The notes beneath the pieces were generated by a model. The model was not told where the DNA came from, made no database searches, and was given only the letters and a program-made list of their open reading frames with translations. This document shows positions 23,154 through 36,013 of a stretch of 64,000 nucleotides of DNA, one piece after another; position 1 is the first letter of the stretch, and every line of letters starts with the position of its first letter. Source of the DNA: Diphasiastrum complanatum. Lineage: Eukaryota > Streptophyta > Lycopodiopsida > Lycopodiales > Lycopodiaceae. The position numbers were made by a program, and so were the translations under genes. The stretch covers positions 19,618,295-19,682,294 of the forward strand of contig CM055104.1 of assembly GCA_029204225.1 (NCBI GenBank), given 5' to 3'.

Positions 23154-24168
23154 CTATGCCATCTGTCTTGCATTCTTGATCACTAGCAGTGTAGAATCAT
23201 TACAAGAAAGTAGATAAGAGAAATAATGCTTGTTGAATGACATGTGGGAACTAGCCCCACTATCAATCCACCATGTCTCTTGGCTTGATGTTGGTGTAGG
23301 TGCTACCATCAAGGATGTGTTGAAGCTCCTCTTCCTCCTCCCCTTGTGCAAGATTGCCTTGATCTTCATTCCCTTGTGTATTCTTCTTCTTATAGCATTC
23401 AGAAGCAAAGTGTCCTTTCTTCCCACAAAAGAAACACTTCAACTTTGCTTTGGAGGTAGATGCTCCATCCTTTGCCTCGGCCTCCTTGCCTTGGATCTTC
23501 TTGAAAAGATGAGACTTCTTCTTGCCTTTAGATGTGAAGTTTGTTTTCTCATCACCATTATGTAGTGATAAGGACCCCATTCTTTTTTTGAAGTGTAGAA
23601 TCCTACTCTCCTCGGCCACAAGAGCATTATGCAATTTTTCAATTGATGGAAGTTGTTCTTGAATAGCAAAAGATTGAACTAGATTAGAGAACTCATCTCC
23701 TAATCCATTCAAAATTACTTGTACTAGTTCATTATCTTGGATCTTCTCTCCTATAGATCCCAATACTTTGTTCAAGAATTTTATCCTTAGGAAATACTCT
23801 TGTCCATTTTCTCTACTTCCTCTCATGCTTTGCAAGATCAAGTTTCTTAGCATAAGCACTCTTGAAGTGTTATTGGATTCATAAATGTTCTTTAGTGAAT
23901 CCCAAGCCTCTTTTGATGTGGCACAAGAAGCCACCTCCTTCAAGAGGTCATTGCTTACATTTAACTTCAAGCAATGTAGGGCTAATCTAACCCTCTTTTT
24001 GTACTTCAGTTGTTCTTGGGGAGCTTGAGATTTTTTCTCAACTCCTAAGACAATATCAAAGAGATCATGAACCACTAGTAGTGATTCCATTCTTACTTTT
24101 CAAATGGAATAGTTTGTGGAAGTTAGTTTCTCACTAGATTCTAACATATATCCACCCATAGATGTCAT
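23154..24168 (-). pseudogene. Copia A gag and protease start
   Basis: Gag likely begins at the Met at 24168 (MTSMGGYMLES). A TGA at 24102-24100 replaces the conserved Trp in the 'NYSIWK' motif; the frame then runs from 24090 to 23263. It contains the UBN2 domain and a CCHC zinc knuckle 'CFFCGKKGHFASEC' near 23440. A frame change follows, and 23426-23154 carries 'WWIDSGASSHM', the aspartic protease active site (D-S-G). The nonsense change and frame change make this copy inactive. Confidence 0.85.
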
Positions 24169-24731
24169 TTTAAATTAAAGCCTATGAGATACACAAAGAT
24201 CTATGATCTAAGATAGATTTCTAGCTTTCAAGAAGCTTCTAATCTTGGCCCAATAAATCCTAGTTCAACTTGGATGATGTTATAGTAGATCAACTACAAA
24301 TATCCTAGCAATTCACTCCTCAAAGAAATTGATTCTAGTTCAATTTGGTTTGATATTTCACACACACTTAAGATCTGAACAAATCAGTCTTAAAGATCTG
24401 ATCTAATGCTTCCAAATGAATTGCTTCAATGACTCTATTTGATCATTAGCATTCAATAGATTGAAGCTAGATCTGGACAATGCACTAAAAATCTTGAATT
24501 TTGGACTAGTATGCACTTTTTTGGATCAAAAACACTAATGGAAGTTAATTTGAAGGTTGTTGTACGGTTTCACACATGTGGACAGTACTTCAGCAGCCCA
24601 CAAATCGATCTTGACCAAAAACAATGATGTTACTTCTCTCTTTGAACTCACCCTCTCAATTAGAACTCAAAAACAACAAATTGTCAATGATTTCTCAAGT
24701 ACTATTAATAATTTAGATCACTCTTAGACTT

Positions 24732-24744
24732 GGCTCTGATACCA
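24732..24744 (-). promoter_or_regulatory. Copia A primer-binding site
   Basis: The + strand reads GGCTCTGATACCA, so the minus strand reads TGGTATCAGAGCC, complementary to initiator Met tRNA. It touches the LTR end without a spacer. Confidence 0.9.
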
Positions 24745-25596
24745 TGTCAATTTTTAGAGAAAAAGGACAAATATTGATTGTACTATCAATCATTTAGAGT
24801 TATTGATTGTTTAATCCAAAGATCTATCAAGTTCTAGATGTTAGATCTTGATCTAGATGCTTCACACTATGATTTAAGCAAGAGTAATGGATCAAATGAT
24901 CAAACATATGGATGGGCGGCCTCACACGTGTGAAGGACAGTACCAGTATGGCATGTTTACAAAGAGTAAAGTACATTAACTTACAAATGCATTTCATTCA
25001 TCAAAATTCAAGACAAATGTGGAAATCTCAACAAAACTAGAATTTGCCAATCTCACATCAACTTGTTATTGATTTGGTTGATCTCTTTATAGATCAAGTA
25101 CATCCATGAGCTGTGTAATGTCCAGCAGGCCTTCACACGTGTGAAGAGTTCCTAGTCATCTAGATCCACCAATGGGAGCCATATGTGCTCATTTCCCAAA
25201 GTTGACTATTCTCTTTGGCTAGAAAACAAAAAGCTAGTCTTCCACATTTATAGGAATATTTCCTATAGAATAGGATGTAATGGAATCTTCCTATCTTATC
25301 TTCTAGAAGCTTATCCACACGTGTGAATGGTATCTTGACATGTGTGAGTAATAACTCATTCACATGGAAGTCCAATCTATTTACACAAAGTTTGACCAAT
25401 TTGACCATTTTCAAGATTCTACTCAAAGGTCAATTTCACACTAGTGTAGATCAAGCTAAAATCAATCTAACTTAATAAAAATGACTTATGTACATTCTTT
25501 CACACGTGGGAACAGAATCCACACGTGTGAGATCCTATCAAGCTCAAATAACTTGAGATCTACAAGGTACAACAAGTTGGAAGTGATATTTTAACA
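24745..25596 (-). repeat. Copia A 5' LTR with CACACGTGTG palindromes
   Basis: The 852-bp LTR reads TGTTAAAATATC... at its outer end (25596) and ...AAAATTGACA next to the PBS. It carries four perfect copies of the 10-bp palindrome CACACGTGTG (24923-24932, 25134-25143, 25316-25325, 25520-25529). A one-mismatch copy lies at 25501-25510. CACGTG is the G-box recognised by plant bZIP and bHLH factors, so these are candidate enhancer sites for element transcription. No 3' partner LTR is present. Confidence 0.8.
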
Positions 25597-25621
25597 CAGC
25601 GTGCTTACAGCATATGTTAGA

Positions 25622-27405
25622 TCAGGTCGTGTGCAGATCATAGAGTACATGAGAGAACCTATGATAGACTAATAAGGGTAATTGCGCATTTCTTGCTGAT
25701 CTGCCTTTGTTCTGGGACACATGTCTTTGGATAGTTTTCATCCTGGATCCATAGGAGTGTCTATATCTGGGCTTGCAATCCTCCATGTCGTACTTTCGAA
25801 GTACATTAGTTAAGTAGGATTGTTGGCTTATGGTGGTCCTTCTGCTTGTGCGATCTCTGTGAATCTCCATTCCAAGTAGGTAATGGACTGGACCTAAATC
25901 AGTCATCTCAAACTCTGATGAGAGTAAGGACTTAGTTTCTTGCAGCAACTGATTTGAATTGCTAATGATTAGGGAATCATCAATGTATAATGCTATTATA
26001 ACATAGCTTGGCCCCTTTGGTTTAGATACACATTTGAATCTTTGGTGCAGGAGGTAAAGTCGTGCTACAACAAGAAATGATTTATTCTATCATACCAGGC
26101 CCTTGGAGTTTGCTTCAGACCATATAAAGCCTTATGCAATTTGCATAGTAGATGCTCCTTACCTTGAGGGATGTAATCTTCTGGTTGATATGTAGACATC
26201 TTCTTGTATGTATCCGTGTAGGAATGTTGTCTGGACATCCATTTGGTGAATATCCAGATCTTCTACAGTAGATATAGCCAATAGAGTACGAATAGACTGA
26301 TGTTTTACTACTGAACTAAAGTTCTCAGTGTAGTCTATCCCATATACTTGTTCAAAGCCTTTAACCACCAGTCTAGCTTTCCATTTGGATATAAACCCAT
26401 TTGGCTTAAGCTTCAGCTTAAAGATCCACTTAGAATCAATTGGCTTTACACCTATAGGAGTAATGACAAGACTCCAGGTCTTGTTCTTCATTAAAGAGTG
26501 ATACTCAACATCCATGGCAGCTTTCCATTTGTCTGCATCGGGCATTGACAGTGCTTCTGCTACAGTTGCAGGCTTGTCATGACTGATGAAAGCCTGGGGA
26601 ATGAAGCGGTCAGGCTGCTGTCGTTGTCTCACAGATCTTCGAACAACAGGTGCTTGATCAGACGATTCTCCTTGGTGAATGATTGGGACCGTAGTATTTT
26701 GCGACTGAACGATCGTGGGTCTAGGCCCATTGACAGTAAGTGGAGCGGTTGGGACGAACTTTGTTGCTTGAAAAGTTGTAGGTCGTAGCCTATCACTGGA
26801 AGGTGGAGCTACTATGGTAGTCTCTTGTATTGGTTGCTTCTGTTTGAAATCGTAATATTTGTCTTCAAGGAAGACAACATCACGACTGACCGAGATCTGG
26901 CCCGTAACCACATCGTAAACACGATATGCCTTGTGTAAAGTTGAATAGTCGATGAAGATGCTTTTACAGCTTATTGGGTCCAGCTTCTTCCTCAGATCAG
27001 ATGACACTTGTGCATAGCAGAGACATCTGAAGACACGCAGGTGTTTCAAACTTGGTTTGTAACCATAGTAGGCTTCAAATGGTGTCTTGGAATCAACCGC
27101 TTTAGTGCGAGAGTAATTTTGTAGATAGCAAGCCGTAGAGATAGCTTCAGGCCAAAAGGTTTGAGGCAATTGCAAATTTACTGTCATGGATCGTGCAGCT
27201 TCCAACAGTGTGCGGTTCTTCCGCTCTGCTACTCCGTTTTGTTGTGGAGTGTAGCTCGTAGTAAACTAGTGGTGCATGCCACATGAAGATAAGTAGTCTT
27301 TCATCTCATTTGACAAGAACGCTCCCCCTGAATCAGACAGCAGGGCCTTGATCCTCTGACCAGTTTGATTCTCAGCGTATTGTTTGAAGTCTTTGAAGCA
27401 ACAAA
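25622..27405 (-). pseudogene. Copia B integrase C-half and reverse transcriptase
   Basis: Reading down from 27405: 'FKDFKQYAENQTG' and 'IKALLSDSGGAF' (integrase core, with the second catalytic D) and 'YTPQQNGVAERKNR' (catalytic E) are followed by the main frame 27205-26159. That frame has 'FWPEAISTACYLQN', the RT entry 'NKTWSLV', 'WIFKLKLKPNG', 'KARLVVKGFEQVYGIDYTE' and 'QMDVQTTFLHG'. After a frame change near 26160 come 'FEMTDLGPVHYLLGMEI' and 'QQSYLTNVLRKYDM'. Several frameshifts and in-frame stops inactivate it. Confidence 0.88.
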
Positions 27406-27604
27406 ATGTTAGAGATACAATGGCAAGAGCCTTGCCATCCTTGGCTTCCCAAGCTGGGAGGTATATCTGGCTATAGAACCGTTAACGTATTTCCATAAAT
27501 CCTTTTCAATCAGGATCATCCTCATTTTGAACTTCCACATGTGGAAGTCATCTCCGTTGAATTTATTGATCAAGCGGATCTCTGAGGTGCCTTCCATAGT
27601 GATT
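27406..27604 (-). pseudogene. Copia B gag N-terminus
   Basis: Starts at the Met of 'MEGTSEIRLINKFNG' and continues 'DDFHMWKFKMRMILIEKDLW', the start of the copia Gag domain. After about 60 residues it changes frame and runs, at about 27405, straight into integrase sequence. Confidence 0.82.
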
Positions 27605-27679
27605 GAAATTATACACAAACAATTTACAATAGCTTTTGGGAAGAAAAAGATCCTGGACTCTAGTAATCCACTGAACCTT

Positions 27680-28915
<1,236 letters not shown>

Positions 28916-30180
28916 TTACGGTTTCTTGCGGTTTGCAGTTTGAGTCGTGCTTCTCCGTAAACATTGATTTAATGGTTCCCTTCGGTCAGACCGTAATCTG
29001 GCAATGGCCTTGTGGTTCTGCCTGATTTGACTTTGCATGTATATTGCAGACTGATTCAGAGAGATAGAATTCTTGAGAGTAGAAGGAGGGCGAGGGGATG
29101 AGTAGGAGAAGATTAGAATTACAATACCTTCCACGCGTATGGTGCTAGAATCTCCGAGGTAGATAAATTGGTCTCTATTGTAAGCTGTGTACTTCGTAAA
29201 CCATTCCTTGCGAGAGGTCATGTGTTGGGTAGCGCCGTTGTCCAGGTACTAGCTATCACAGTCTTCGCTGCTGCTGTAAGCCATTAACAAGTGTGTATTT
29301 GACTCCTTGAATTCCGTTGTGTTGGAGGAGTCTGGCTGTTATTGTTGTTGCTGCTTCTTTGCCTCGTTGTAGATCCTAATGCGACACTCCTTGATGTTGT
29401 GAGTAGCTCTTTTGCAATATTTGCAGAAAAGCTTCTTGCGCGATCCACCATGCTCACCTTGAGTGTGAGGCTTCTACTGTTGCTGCTGCACTTGATTCTT
29501 GCCCTTGGAATAGTCTTTCTTCTTGGTGTATAGAGCCATGGATTTGTCTTTGATGGATAGACTGCTAGTCTTTCTCCGCATTTCTTCTTGAAGAAGATGA
29601 CGATCACCTTTTGAAGAGTGAGGTCGGGTTGTGTGGAGATCATCACCACAAAGTGCTCATAGGACTTTGGAAGAAAGGAAAGCAAGGACGTAACGACATC
29701 ATCATCTTGAATAGGACATCCTACAGCTAATAACTGATCTAACAGGGACTTGAAGTTGTTGATGTGAGAAGTGATGGCAGTAGAATCAGACATGCTAAGA
29801 GTAAAGAACTTCCTTCTAAGATGTAATCTTGTGGTTACATTGTGAGTCTCATAGAGATTTGACAACAAGTCTAGTGCTTCCTTAGAGGTTTTGCACGTGG
29901 TAACGTGAGATATTTGGGAGTCTGCCAGATTGGGTGTGATACATGCTAGGGCCTTCTGATCTTTGATCCTCCAGGCCTTTGCTTGATCACCATCTTATGG
30001 TTTCAGGTCTGCACCTTCTACTACATCCCAAAGATCTCTATCTAACAACATCATTCTAAGTTTTAACTTACAAATGTAGAAGTTAGAACCATTGAACTTG
30101 TCAATGACTCTAGCTTCACTGAGTGATGAAGATGAAGAGCTACCTATATGAGACATGATAACAATACACAAATAGAACAA
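28916..30180 (-). pseudogene. Copia C gag, zinc knuckle and protease start
   Basis: Gag starts at the Met at about 30150 (MSHIGSSSSSS after MFYLCIVI) with 'FNGSNFYICKLKLRMMLLDRDLWDVVEG'. It continues in 29868-29284 with 'LRRKFFTLSMSDS' and 'LLSFLPKSYEHFV'. A CCHC knuckle 'CKYCKRATHNIKEC' is readable near 29.43 kb in a shifted frame. The protease start 'DNGATQHMTS' is at about 29.22 kb, followed by 'FIYLGDSSTIRVEG'. Frame breaks are numerous. This is the sister copy of the fragment at 1-632. Confidence 0.82.
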
Positions 30181-30208
30181 ACTTAATCTCTCGGTTTATT
30201 TGAACTGA

Positions 30209-31130
30209 GCTCTGATACCAATCTGATGGGACAAGGGAGATAGAAAAACGTGAACGGAGAAGAGAGCAGGAATATTGCGGAACAGCTCTCCCGTTCTAAT
30301 CAGCTGCTAAATGCAAAAACAGTCTAATAGACAGCTTATGCTAAATGTAATCACAGCTTTAAATGTTCTAATTGCCCAACAAGATCTTAAAAATTAATTC
30401 ATAATATGAAACAAGAGTACAGTCCATCGAAGAGATTAAAGATGATTTGTATGTGGTACTACTGAAATCAGAGTCAACGTGAAGTATAGTTCTAAAATAA
30501 ATGGAAGAGCAACATGATAACGTGAGTACCTCAGGCGTTAAAGACAACCATCATTTGATCAAAAACTGAAGAGTTGTAGACGTCTGTGTTCTGATTAGAG
30601 TGAGTAAACAAGCGCGATCAAACAATAATGAAAATGCATTCAATCACAATAAGCATTCATCTACGTTGTACATAGATAAAAGCAAGCTGTTGCTATATTA
30701 CATTGAAGCACAATACAAAATAGCAATTACAACCAAAAATGACGGCGTAATTGGGAGGCTCAAATAATGTGTCTCATGGACGGAGCAACCACTAATCTGT
30801 GCTTGGACGATCTATTTATAGATTTCATCCGTGTATTAATTACGTTCAATGCTTGTCACCTAATTAGGAAGCCGTTGTACTTGGAAGTATATGGCTTATG
30901 TGACAACGGTACATGGTGTATATTGTCAACTTGTAGAGAATGTTGACGTGGATGAGGACGTCGCAAATTCTCTCACTTCGCATTTTACGTGAAGTGGTTT
31001 TCTCTCACTTCGCAAATTTCACGAAGTGACTGGGAATGTTCCTCGTTCAAAAATAGACGACCTTCGGCATTTTGCGAAAAAGCCGAAGGTGCTCTTAAAA
31101 AGATGAAGGTGCCCTTAAAACAGTTTAACT
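30209..31130 (-). repeat. Copia C 5' LTR with PBS
   Basis: PBS complement GCTCTGATACCA at 30209-30220, a 3-base spacer, and the LTR from 30224 (TGATGGGACAAGG). It aligns with the LTR at 701 onward over most of its length. The outer end near 31130 is an estimate from where similarity to the other copy ends (after 'AACAGTTTAAC'). Confidence 0.7.
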
Positions 31131-32149
31131 CATACACCTCACTCAGCATAGCCATCATTCACTTGATAAGTTGTAGTGGGTTTCTTTCCTTGCCTAACCT
31201 CAATCCAAGATCTAATCAATCTAGCATCAAAGAGATGAAGTTAGTTGTCACGCATAGATTCATTCCCATGAGAGCGATAGTATAGTTCATATTTCAGCAT
31301 GAATGGAAGATCCAAATCTAACTCTAACATCCATTCACCCTAAGCATTAACACTACATCCATTAACACTACAATCCACAACAAAGATAGCTTACTCTTTT
31401 GCTCTCTCCCTTTCTCTCTCATAAAAAGTATAATAACATGCAATCCCAATAACAATCAGATCCAACAATTAGAAAAATCCAAAGAAAGCATGAGAGATGG
31501 AGGAAAAGTGACAGAGAGCAAGGACATTCATCAATTTATTTCCTGAAGAGAACCAATCCACTTTATTGAAATGAGGAAATGAACATGTGTAAGAACTTGA
31601 GTTGGTCCCTTTTTACAATAGAGAGGAGGACCCTGGCCTATGAATCCCATTGGTCCATTTCTACCTCCCTAATCATTTAAATTTAAAAAAGAGTGGGAAC
31701 CATCCAAATTGGAGGGAAACCCAACTTTATTCACTAACTTGACATTTAGGCCCTACGACATTAAAAGTCTCGCAAAAAGACATAAAGTCCTTTTATTGAC
31801 TTTCTAATTAATCAACTCTCTATGTGATCATCGGGTTGGACTTACACACACAGGGTGCCAAATCCCTCTCACTTATTAACTAGGGTTAGGGTTGCCTTGG
31901 GATCCGCAAACCCTCCAACAATATCCCCCACCAAAACTGGTGGCGGTCCCACGACACCTGCAAGACGTAATTATTGGGGACTTTTATTAGCTTCGCGACG
32001 AATCTTTATTAAATGGTACTGCACCTTCTCCATAAAGTCGAGGCGGGCAGTATTAAAATCCAAATTATGGGACAAAAAACAACGATGGGCTCCTACAATC
32101 CACTTTGAGGTCGTCCATGATGTGAAGCGAGATTCCTAGGAGCCTCCCA
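31131..32149. other. No gene seen
   Basis: About 1 kb of AT-rich sequence without recognisable coding, between copia C and the unknown minus-strand gene. It may be the 3' flank of that gene's mobile unit. Confidence 0.4.
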
Positions 32150-34850
32150 TCATTGCTGCACAAAAATATAAACGAGCAACCGACAACTAATCTTTGATAT
32201 TCTCTGAGGCCATTGGCTTATTTGGATTGAATGCCACGGGAGGGAGGCAATCATCCATCTGGTTGCCACTGATGCCAACAGAGTTAAATCTTTTGCAAAC
32301 ATTGTCGATTGTCGCACTGTCGGATTGGGAGAGTGGATATACTCCCGCTGGTATGCTTGTAAAGCCCGGTGAAAATCCACTGATATCTTTCAGATGTAGG
32401 GCTGATGGATGATTGGCCAATTGGGCGTATGGATGGTGATTTTGTCCATAGCCAATCCCAAATCCTTCCATTTATTCCTTCTCAGCATTGGCACATAATA
32501 GGGATCTACCCGCAATTGGCGAGGGCTAGCCACATAACTCCTGATTGATTCCGGAGTTTTCTCAAAAACGATAATTCTCCATGTCGGCTGCTCTCCCAAT
32601 GCATGTATTTTGTCTACTTCTTTGTCGGCCTCTATCTCCGAGGTCTTGAATCTAAGGAACCATCCACCACGTGAGGACTCATGAGGATGTTGCGATAAGA
32701 AACTCTGGATCTGGTCCTTGACACTGATGGGCCTTCTGAATAGCGGTGTGGTCCTTGATGAGAATGGACCCGCTGGCACTGCCTGTATAACTGGCGGTTG
32801 TTCTTCTATTTCTGGAGCTCCCCCCTGGTCCATGCCCGAATCCAGCCCTGTATCCATTGGTATTGCAATTTGGTGCGAAGGGAAGAATTGTGGCATGACC
32901 GGTACTAGGATTTGTGGTCCGGCTTCCAACACATGAGCAGCTGCTTTTTCATAGGCATTGATGGTTCCTTTAACCTTTGCCAACTCAATTGAAGCTGCTC
33001 CTTTGAACTATCAAAGCGGCCTTGGAATCCCTGAAGGGCCACTTTGTACGTTTCCACTTTCTTGAACAAATACGCAATCTCCGTCGGTGTTACCGGATGA
33101 TCTGGTATTTGTGTCTGAAGATATGCATCACGCTCAAGGGTGGTCGCATCCAATTCACCTTGGAGACATGTGCGATCCTGCTCCGCCATCTACAGTTGAC
33201 CCTTTAGCAGTTGCACTTGTTGCTTTGCATCCTGCACGAACTTATCCACCTGATCTTGTGCGATTGTCATCCTTCGAGACGACTAATCTGATGTATCCTT
33301 TGAGACGATTAGTCTGTTGCTGTGCCATCTTCTTTTCAGCTTCAGACTTGTCTTCATGCTGCTTGGCGATCTTCAATTCTCGATCTAGCTGGACAATCAA
33401 GATGAGAGTGTTTTCAAATCCCATGTCGAAAATTCTCTGCTCCATTTCTTTTTTTTTCTCTAGCATAGACTGGATCACTTGCGCAAGGCTTGACACCAAA
33501 CCGAGAGCATCACCAGAATCTACTGTCGCGGAGGCGCGATAATAGCAGGAGGACCTGATGGTATTGTCCTTGGTTGGCATGAAATAGGTGCCGGTACTTC
33601 TTCTTCTTCAAAGCCCTCAGGCACGGTGGTGTCGAACTGCTTCGGTGATTTCATAGCTTTGTCAACCCGAAGTGTGGTTGGGCTGTCTTAAGCTTGAAGT
33701 TGCTGGCTTGAGTCCTCAACACTAACAATAGTATCATGGATTTGTTCGAATCCTCTTCCAAGGGATTGGAGTTCAAAGGGCGCAGGGCTCTGGGACATTT
33801 CAAAAACTTCAAAGGGCCCAAGGGGGTCGGAATCATCGAATAAAAACATAAAGTATTGTGTGTTTGGTGAACTAGCTTTGGTGTGTGGGGGTGAGGTGGC
33901 TTGGGCAGCTGCGATGGAAATGGTAGCCTCAATAGTCACAGACTGTCCTTGTGTGGAAGCAGAGGCGAGGGAAGCATCAGAGGTAGGGGGAATAGAAAGT
34001 TCAGTGCGAACGGCAGCAGGGGGTGGAAGCGCAGCTGACGATGTATGCCTAGTACGACGTCATGACGCGGAAGGCGAGTCAAGAATGACGATCTCGCTGC
34101 GTGGACGACGTCGACTATGTGAACTGGAGGCCTGGTAGGATGACTCGGCCAGTGCTTCTTCATAGACCGAAAGTACAGAATCCAGGTGGAAGCCATGCAT
34201 TTTGTTTTCAAGGTGGGAGGCCACTAGAAGAGAGAACAAAGAGCCAACAACGAACTGTTTTTGGTATTGCTCTTAATAGCTCGTTTGAATTCACCAGAAA
34301 TAGTCTTGAACCAGTTATATGGTTCAAGAGGGGCCTTGGCTATTTTGGTATAGGATTCAACTATCCTATGGAGGCTCTATGAAGTGATGCAATCTTTCTT
34401 GAGGTTGCCAACCATCAAGAAGTTGTTCAGGAGCTGGACAACAGCGTGTATGACAGGCTCAGTGATGGCTTCGAGGAGGTAACCATCATTAGTCCAATGC
34501 AGATCGTTGGTTAGGTCAATGTAAGGCTTAATAGACTGTTTGGCCTACTTATGATTGGGTGAGGCTTGTGTTCCAGATGCTATACCTATGGCAGCAAGGG
34601 CGGCCTCAGTCACGTGCATCTTGTGTGTGGCTCCCTGAAAGGTGACATAAAATTTGGATTTCTCTTCCTTCCACGTATTGAAGGCAAGAGTGATGAAATC
34701 CATATTGATTCTCCTAGAAAAGGCTCTCTCATGAATACCCATTACAGTAAGCAGAGGCTCCGCAAGAGTCATCCACTTAGTGACCATGCTTGTGCTAGGA
34801 AGGATCATGATGTCCGTTGCAGATGGGATATCACGATGGATAGTATAATT
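32150..34850 (-). pseudogene. Decayed gene for an unrecognised multi-copy protein (copy 1)
   Basis: I do not recognise this family. Several minus-strand frames join in order into a coherent protein. The N-terminal part (34808-34270) has 'WKEEKSKFYVTFQGATHKM' and 'LLEAITEPVIHAVVQLLNN'. A Ser/Pro/Ala-rich linker follows (about 34150-33690), then a coiled coil with many Glu/Lys/Gln (33580-33242) and 'LQGELDATTLERDAYLQTQ' (about 33160). The C-terminal part has 'TGLDSGMDQGG', 'KDQIQSFLSQHPHESSRGGW' and 'DPYYVPMLRRNKWKDLGL'. At least four frame changes or stops separate them. No nuclease, polymerase or zinc motif was seen. A partial second copy at 44.62-45.24 kb shows the family is repeated, so it is likely mobile-element-borne. 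Confidence 0.6.
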
Positions 34851-34865
34851 TCTAACGTTGTCACG

Positions 34866-35870
34866 TAGTCTGCATTTTTACACGCAAATTCACACAGACA
34901 AAAAAAAGGCAAATGAATCGTGACACTGTGTTCTTACACAGGTCATGGTGACAGGCGAAAAGGGGACACTACCTTACTAAATGCCAAAAGTGCCCTAACA
35001 GATAAGGCACCCTGTAAATCTTATCCTAAGATCATTCATAAGAGTGACGCACTTCTGCGTCATCACCAACGTTCACTTCAGTACTGGCTGATGTCGCACT
35101 CACCCCATGCAGTTGCGCTAACAGATTGGACAACGATTGCAGCCACCCACGATCTCCTATAGACAGCACATCCACTTTGTACTTTCGCATCTGCACACCT
35201 GTAATATTATGTATATATTGGATACCATCTGTGTATTCGATGATGATGATTATCAATTGATCAAGTGAGTGAAGAAGAGACTAAGAGAAGAGGATTCATT
35301 CCTCATTACAGACAGAAATGAGCTTTGTTGGACACGCGGTTTCGTCCGCTACAGTCTTGTGCTCTATCGCATTATTAACTTGTATACATGTTATACTTAA
35401 TCTGATACAGTTCATTTGTTTTACATTCAGATCTGTGTTAATATTGCTATGCTTGTTCTTCATTGTGTCTGATCTTTCTAGCTGCTCTTTTTGGTAATAG
35501 ACAATCAACTTTTAGTCTAGTCTTTCACGAACAATTCGCGACTAATTATCAGTCGAGCACAGTCTAGCTCTTCGCGAATCATTCGCGACAAATAATTTGT
35601 CTTGCAATTCGTGACAAATTATTCATCTAGCGCTTCATCCATTTAAATGTTTGGCTACGTAATCTAGAATGACTGTGATTTCTATCACTAAAGTTCTATT
35701 CATTCTGATAGACGTAGTCATGTTTAGGGAGAGAGTCATTTAACTCATTCTGTTGCGCACGAACATTTTCTGTTCGAGTTCGCTTCTCGTTCGTTTCTTG
35801 TTCGAGTTCGTTTCTCGTTCGTGTTCGTCATTTATTCTTCCTCCCTCTCTCCCAACGTGGTATCAGAGCC
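34866..35870 (+). repeat. Copia D 5' LTR region and PBS
   Basis: TGGTATCAGAGCC at 35858-35870 is a perfect tRNA-iMet primer site. The LTR should end at CA 35853-35854 just before it. The start is not fixed. A string AGTCTGCATTTTTACACGCAA at about 34866 resembles one at 42522 beside another copia LTR and may lie near the LTR start. Near the 3' end (35765-35830) short GTTCG/TTCTCG words repeat, and 35588-35602 is the palindrome GACAAATAATTTGTC. Confidence 0.6.
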
Positions 35871-36013
35871 TCTTTATAGCTTGATTAGCTCCCACAGTAC
35901 AAGACTCTACTAGCTAATAGAGTGATTCTTTTCTTGTTCTGTATTTTTCAGTATCAGATTTTCATTCTTAAGTCACTGATAGTTTCTCCTATCACTTAGA
36001 CTAATTCTTCCAC

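Larger units (their letters stand above)
21890..25596 (-). mobile_element. Copia element A (3'-truncated, nested in copia B)
   Basis: On the minus strand the order is 5' LTR (25596-24745), PBS, gag, protease, integrase and part of RT, as in Ty1/copia. The element lacks its 3' end: it stops after the RT segment at 21890 with no RNase H or 3' LTR. The outer LTR edge abuts copia B coding sequence at 25597, so it appears inserted into copia B. Internal damage includes a nonsense codon in gag, a gag-protease frame change and a missing integrase-RT joint. Confidence 0.85.

Noticed and set aside
26579-26788. Plus-strand frame within copia B
   Set aside because: Antisense shadow of the RT/integrase linker.
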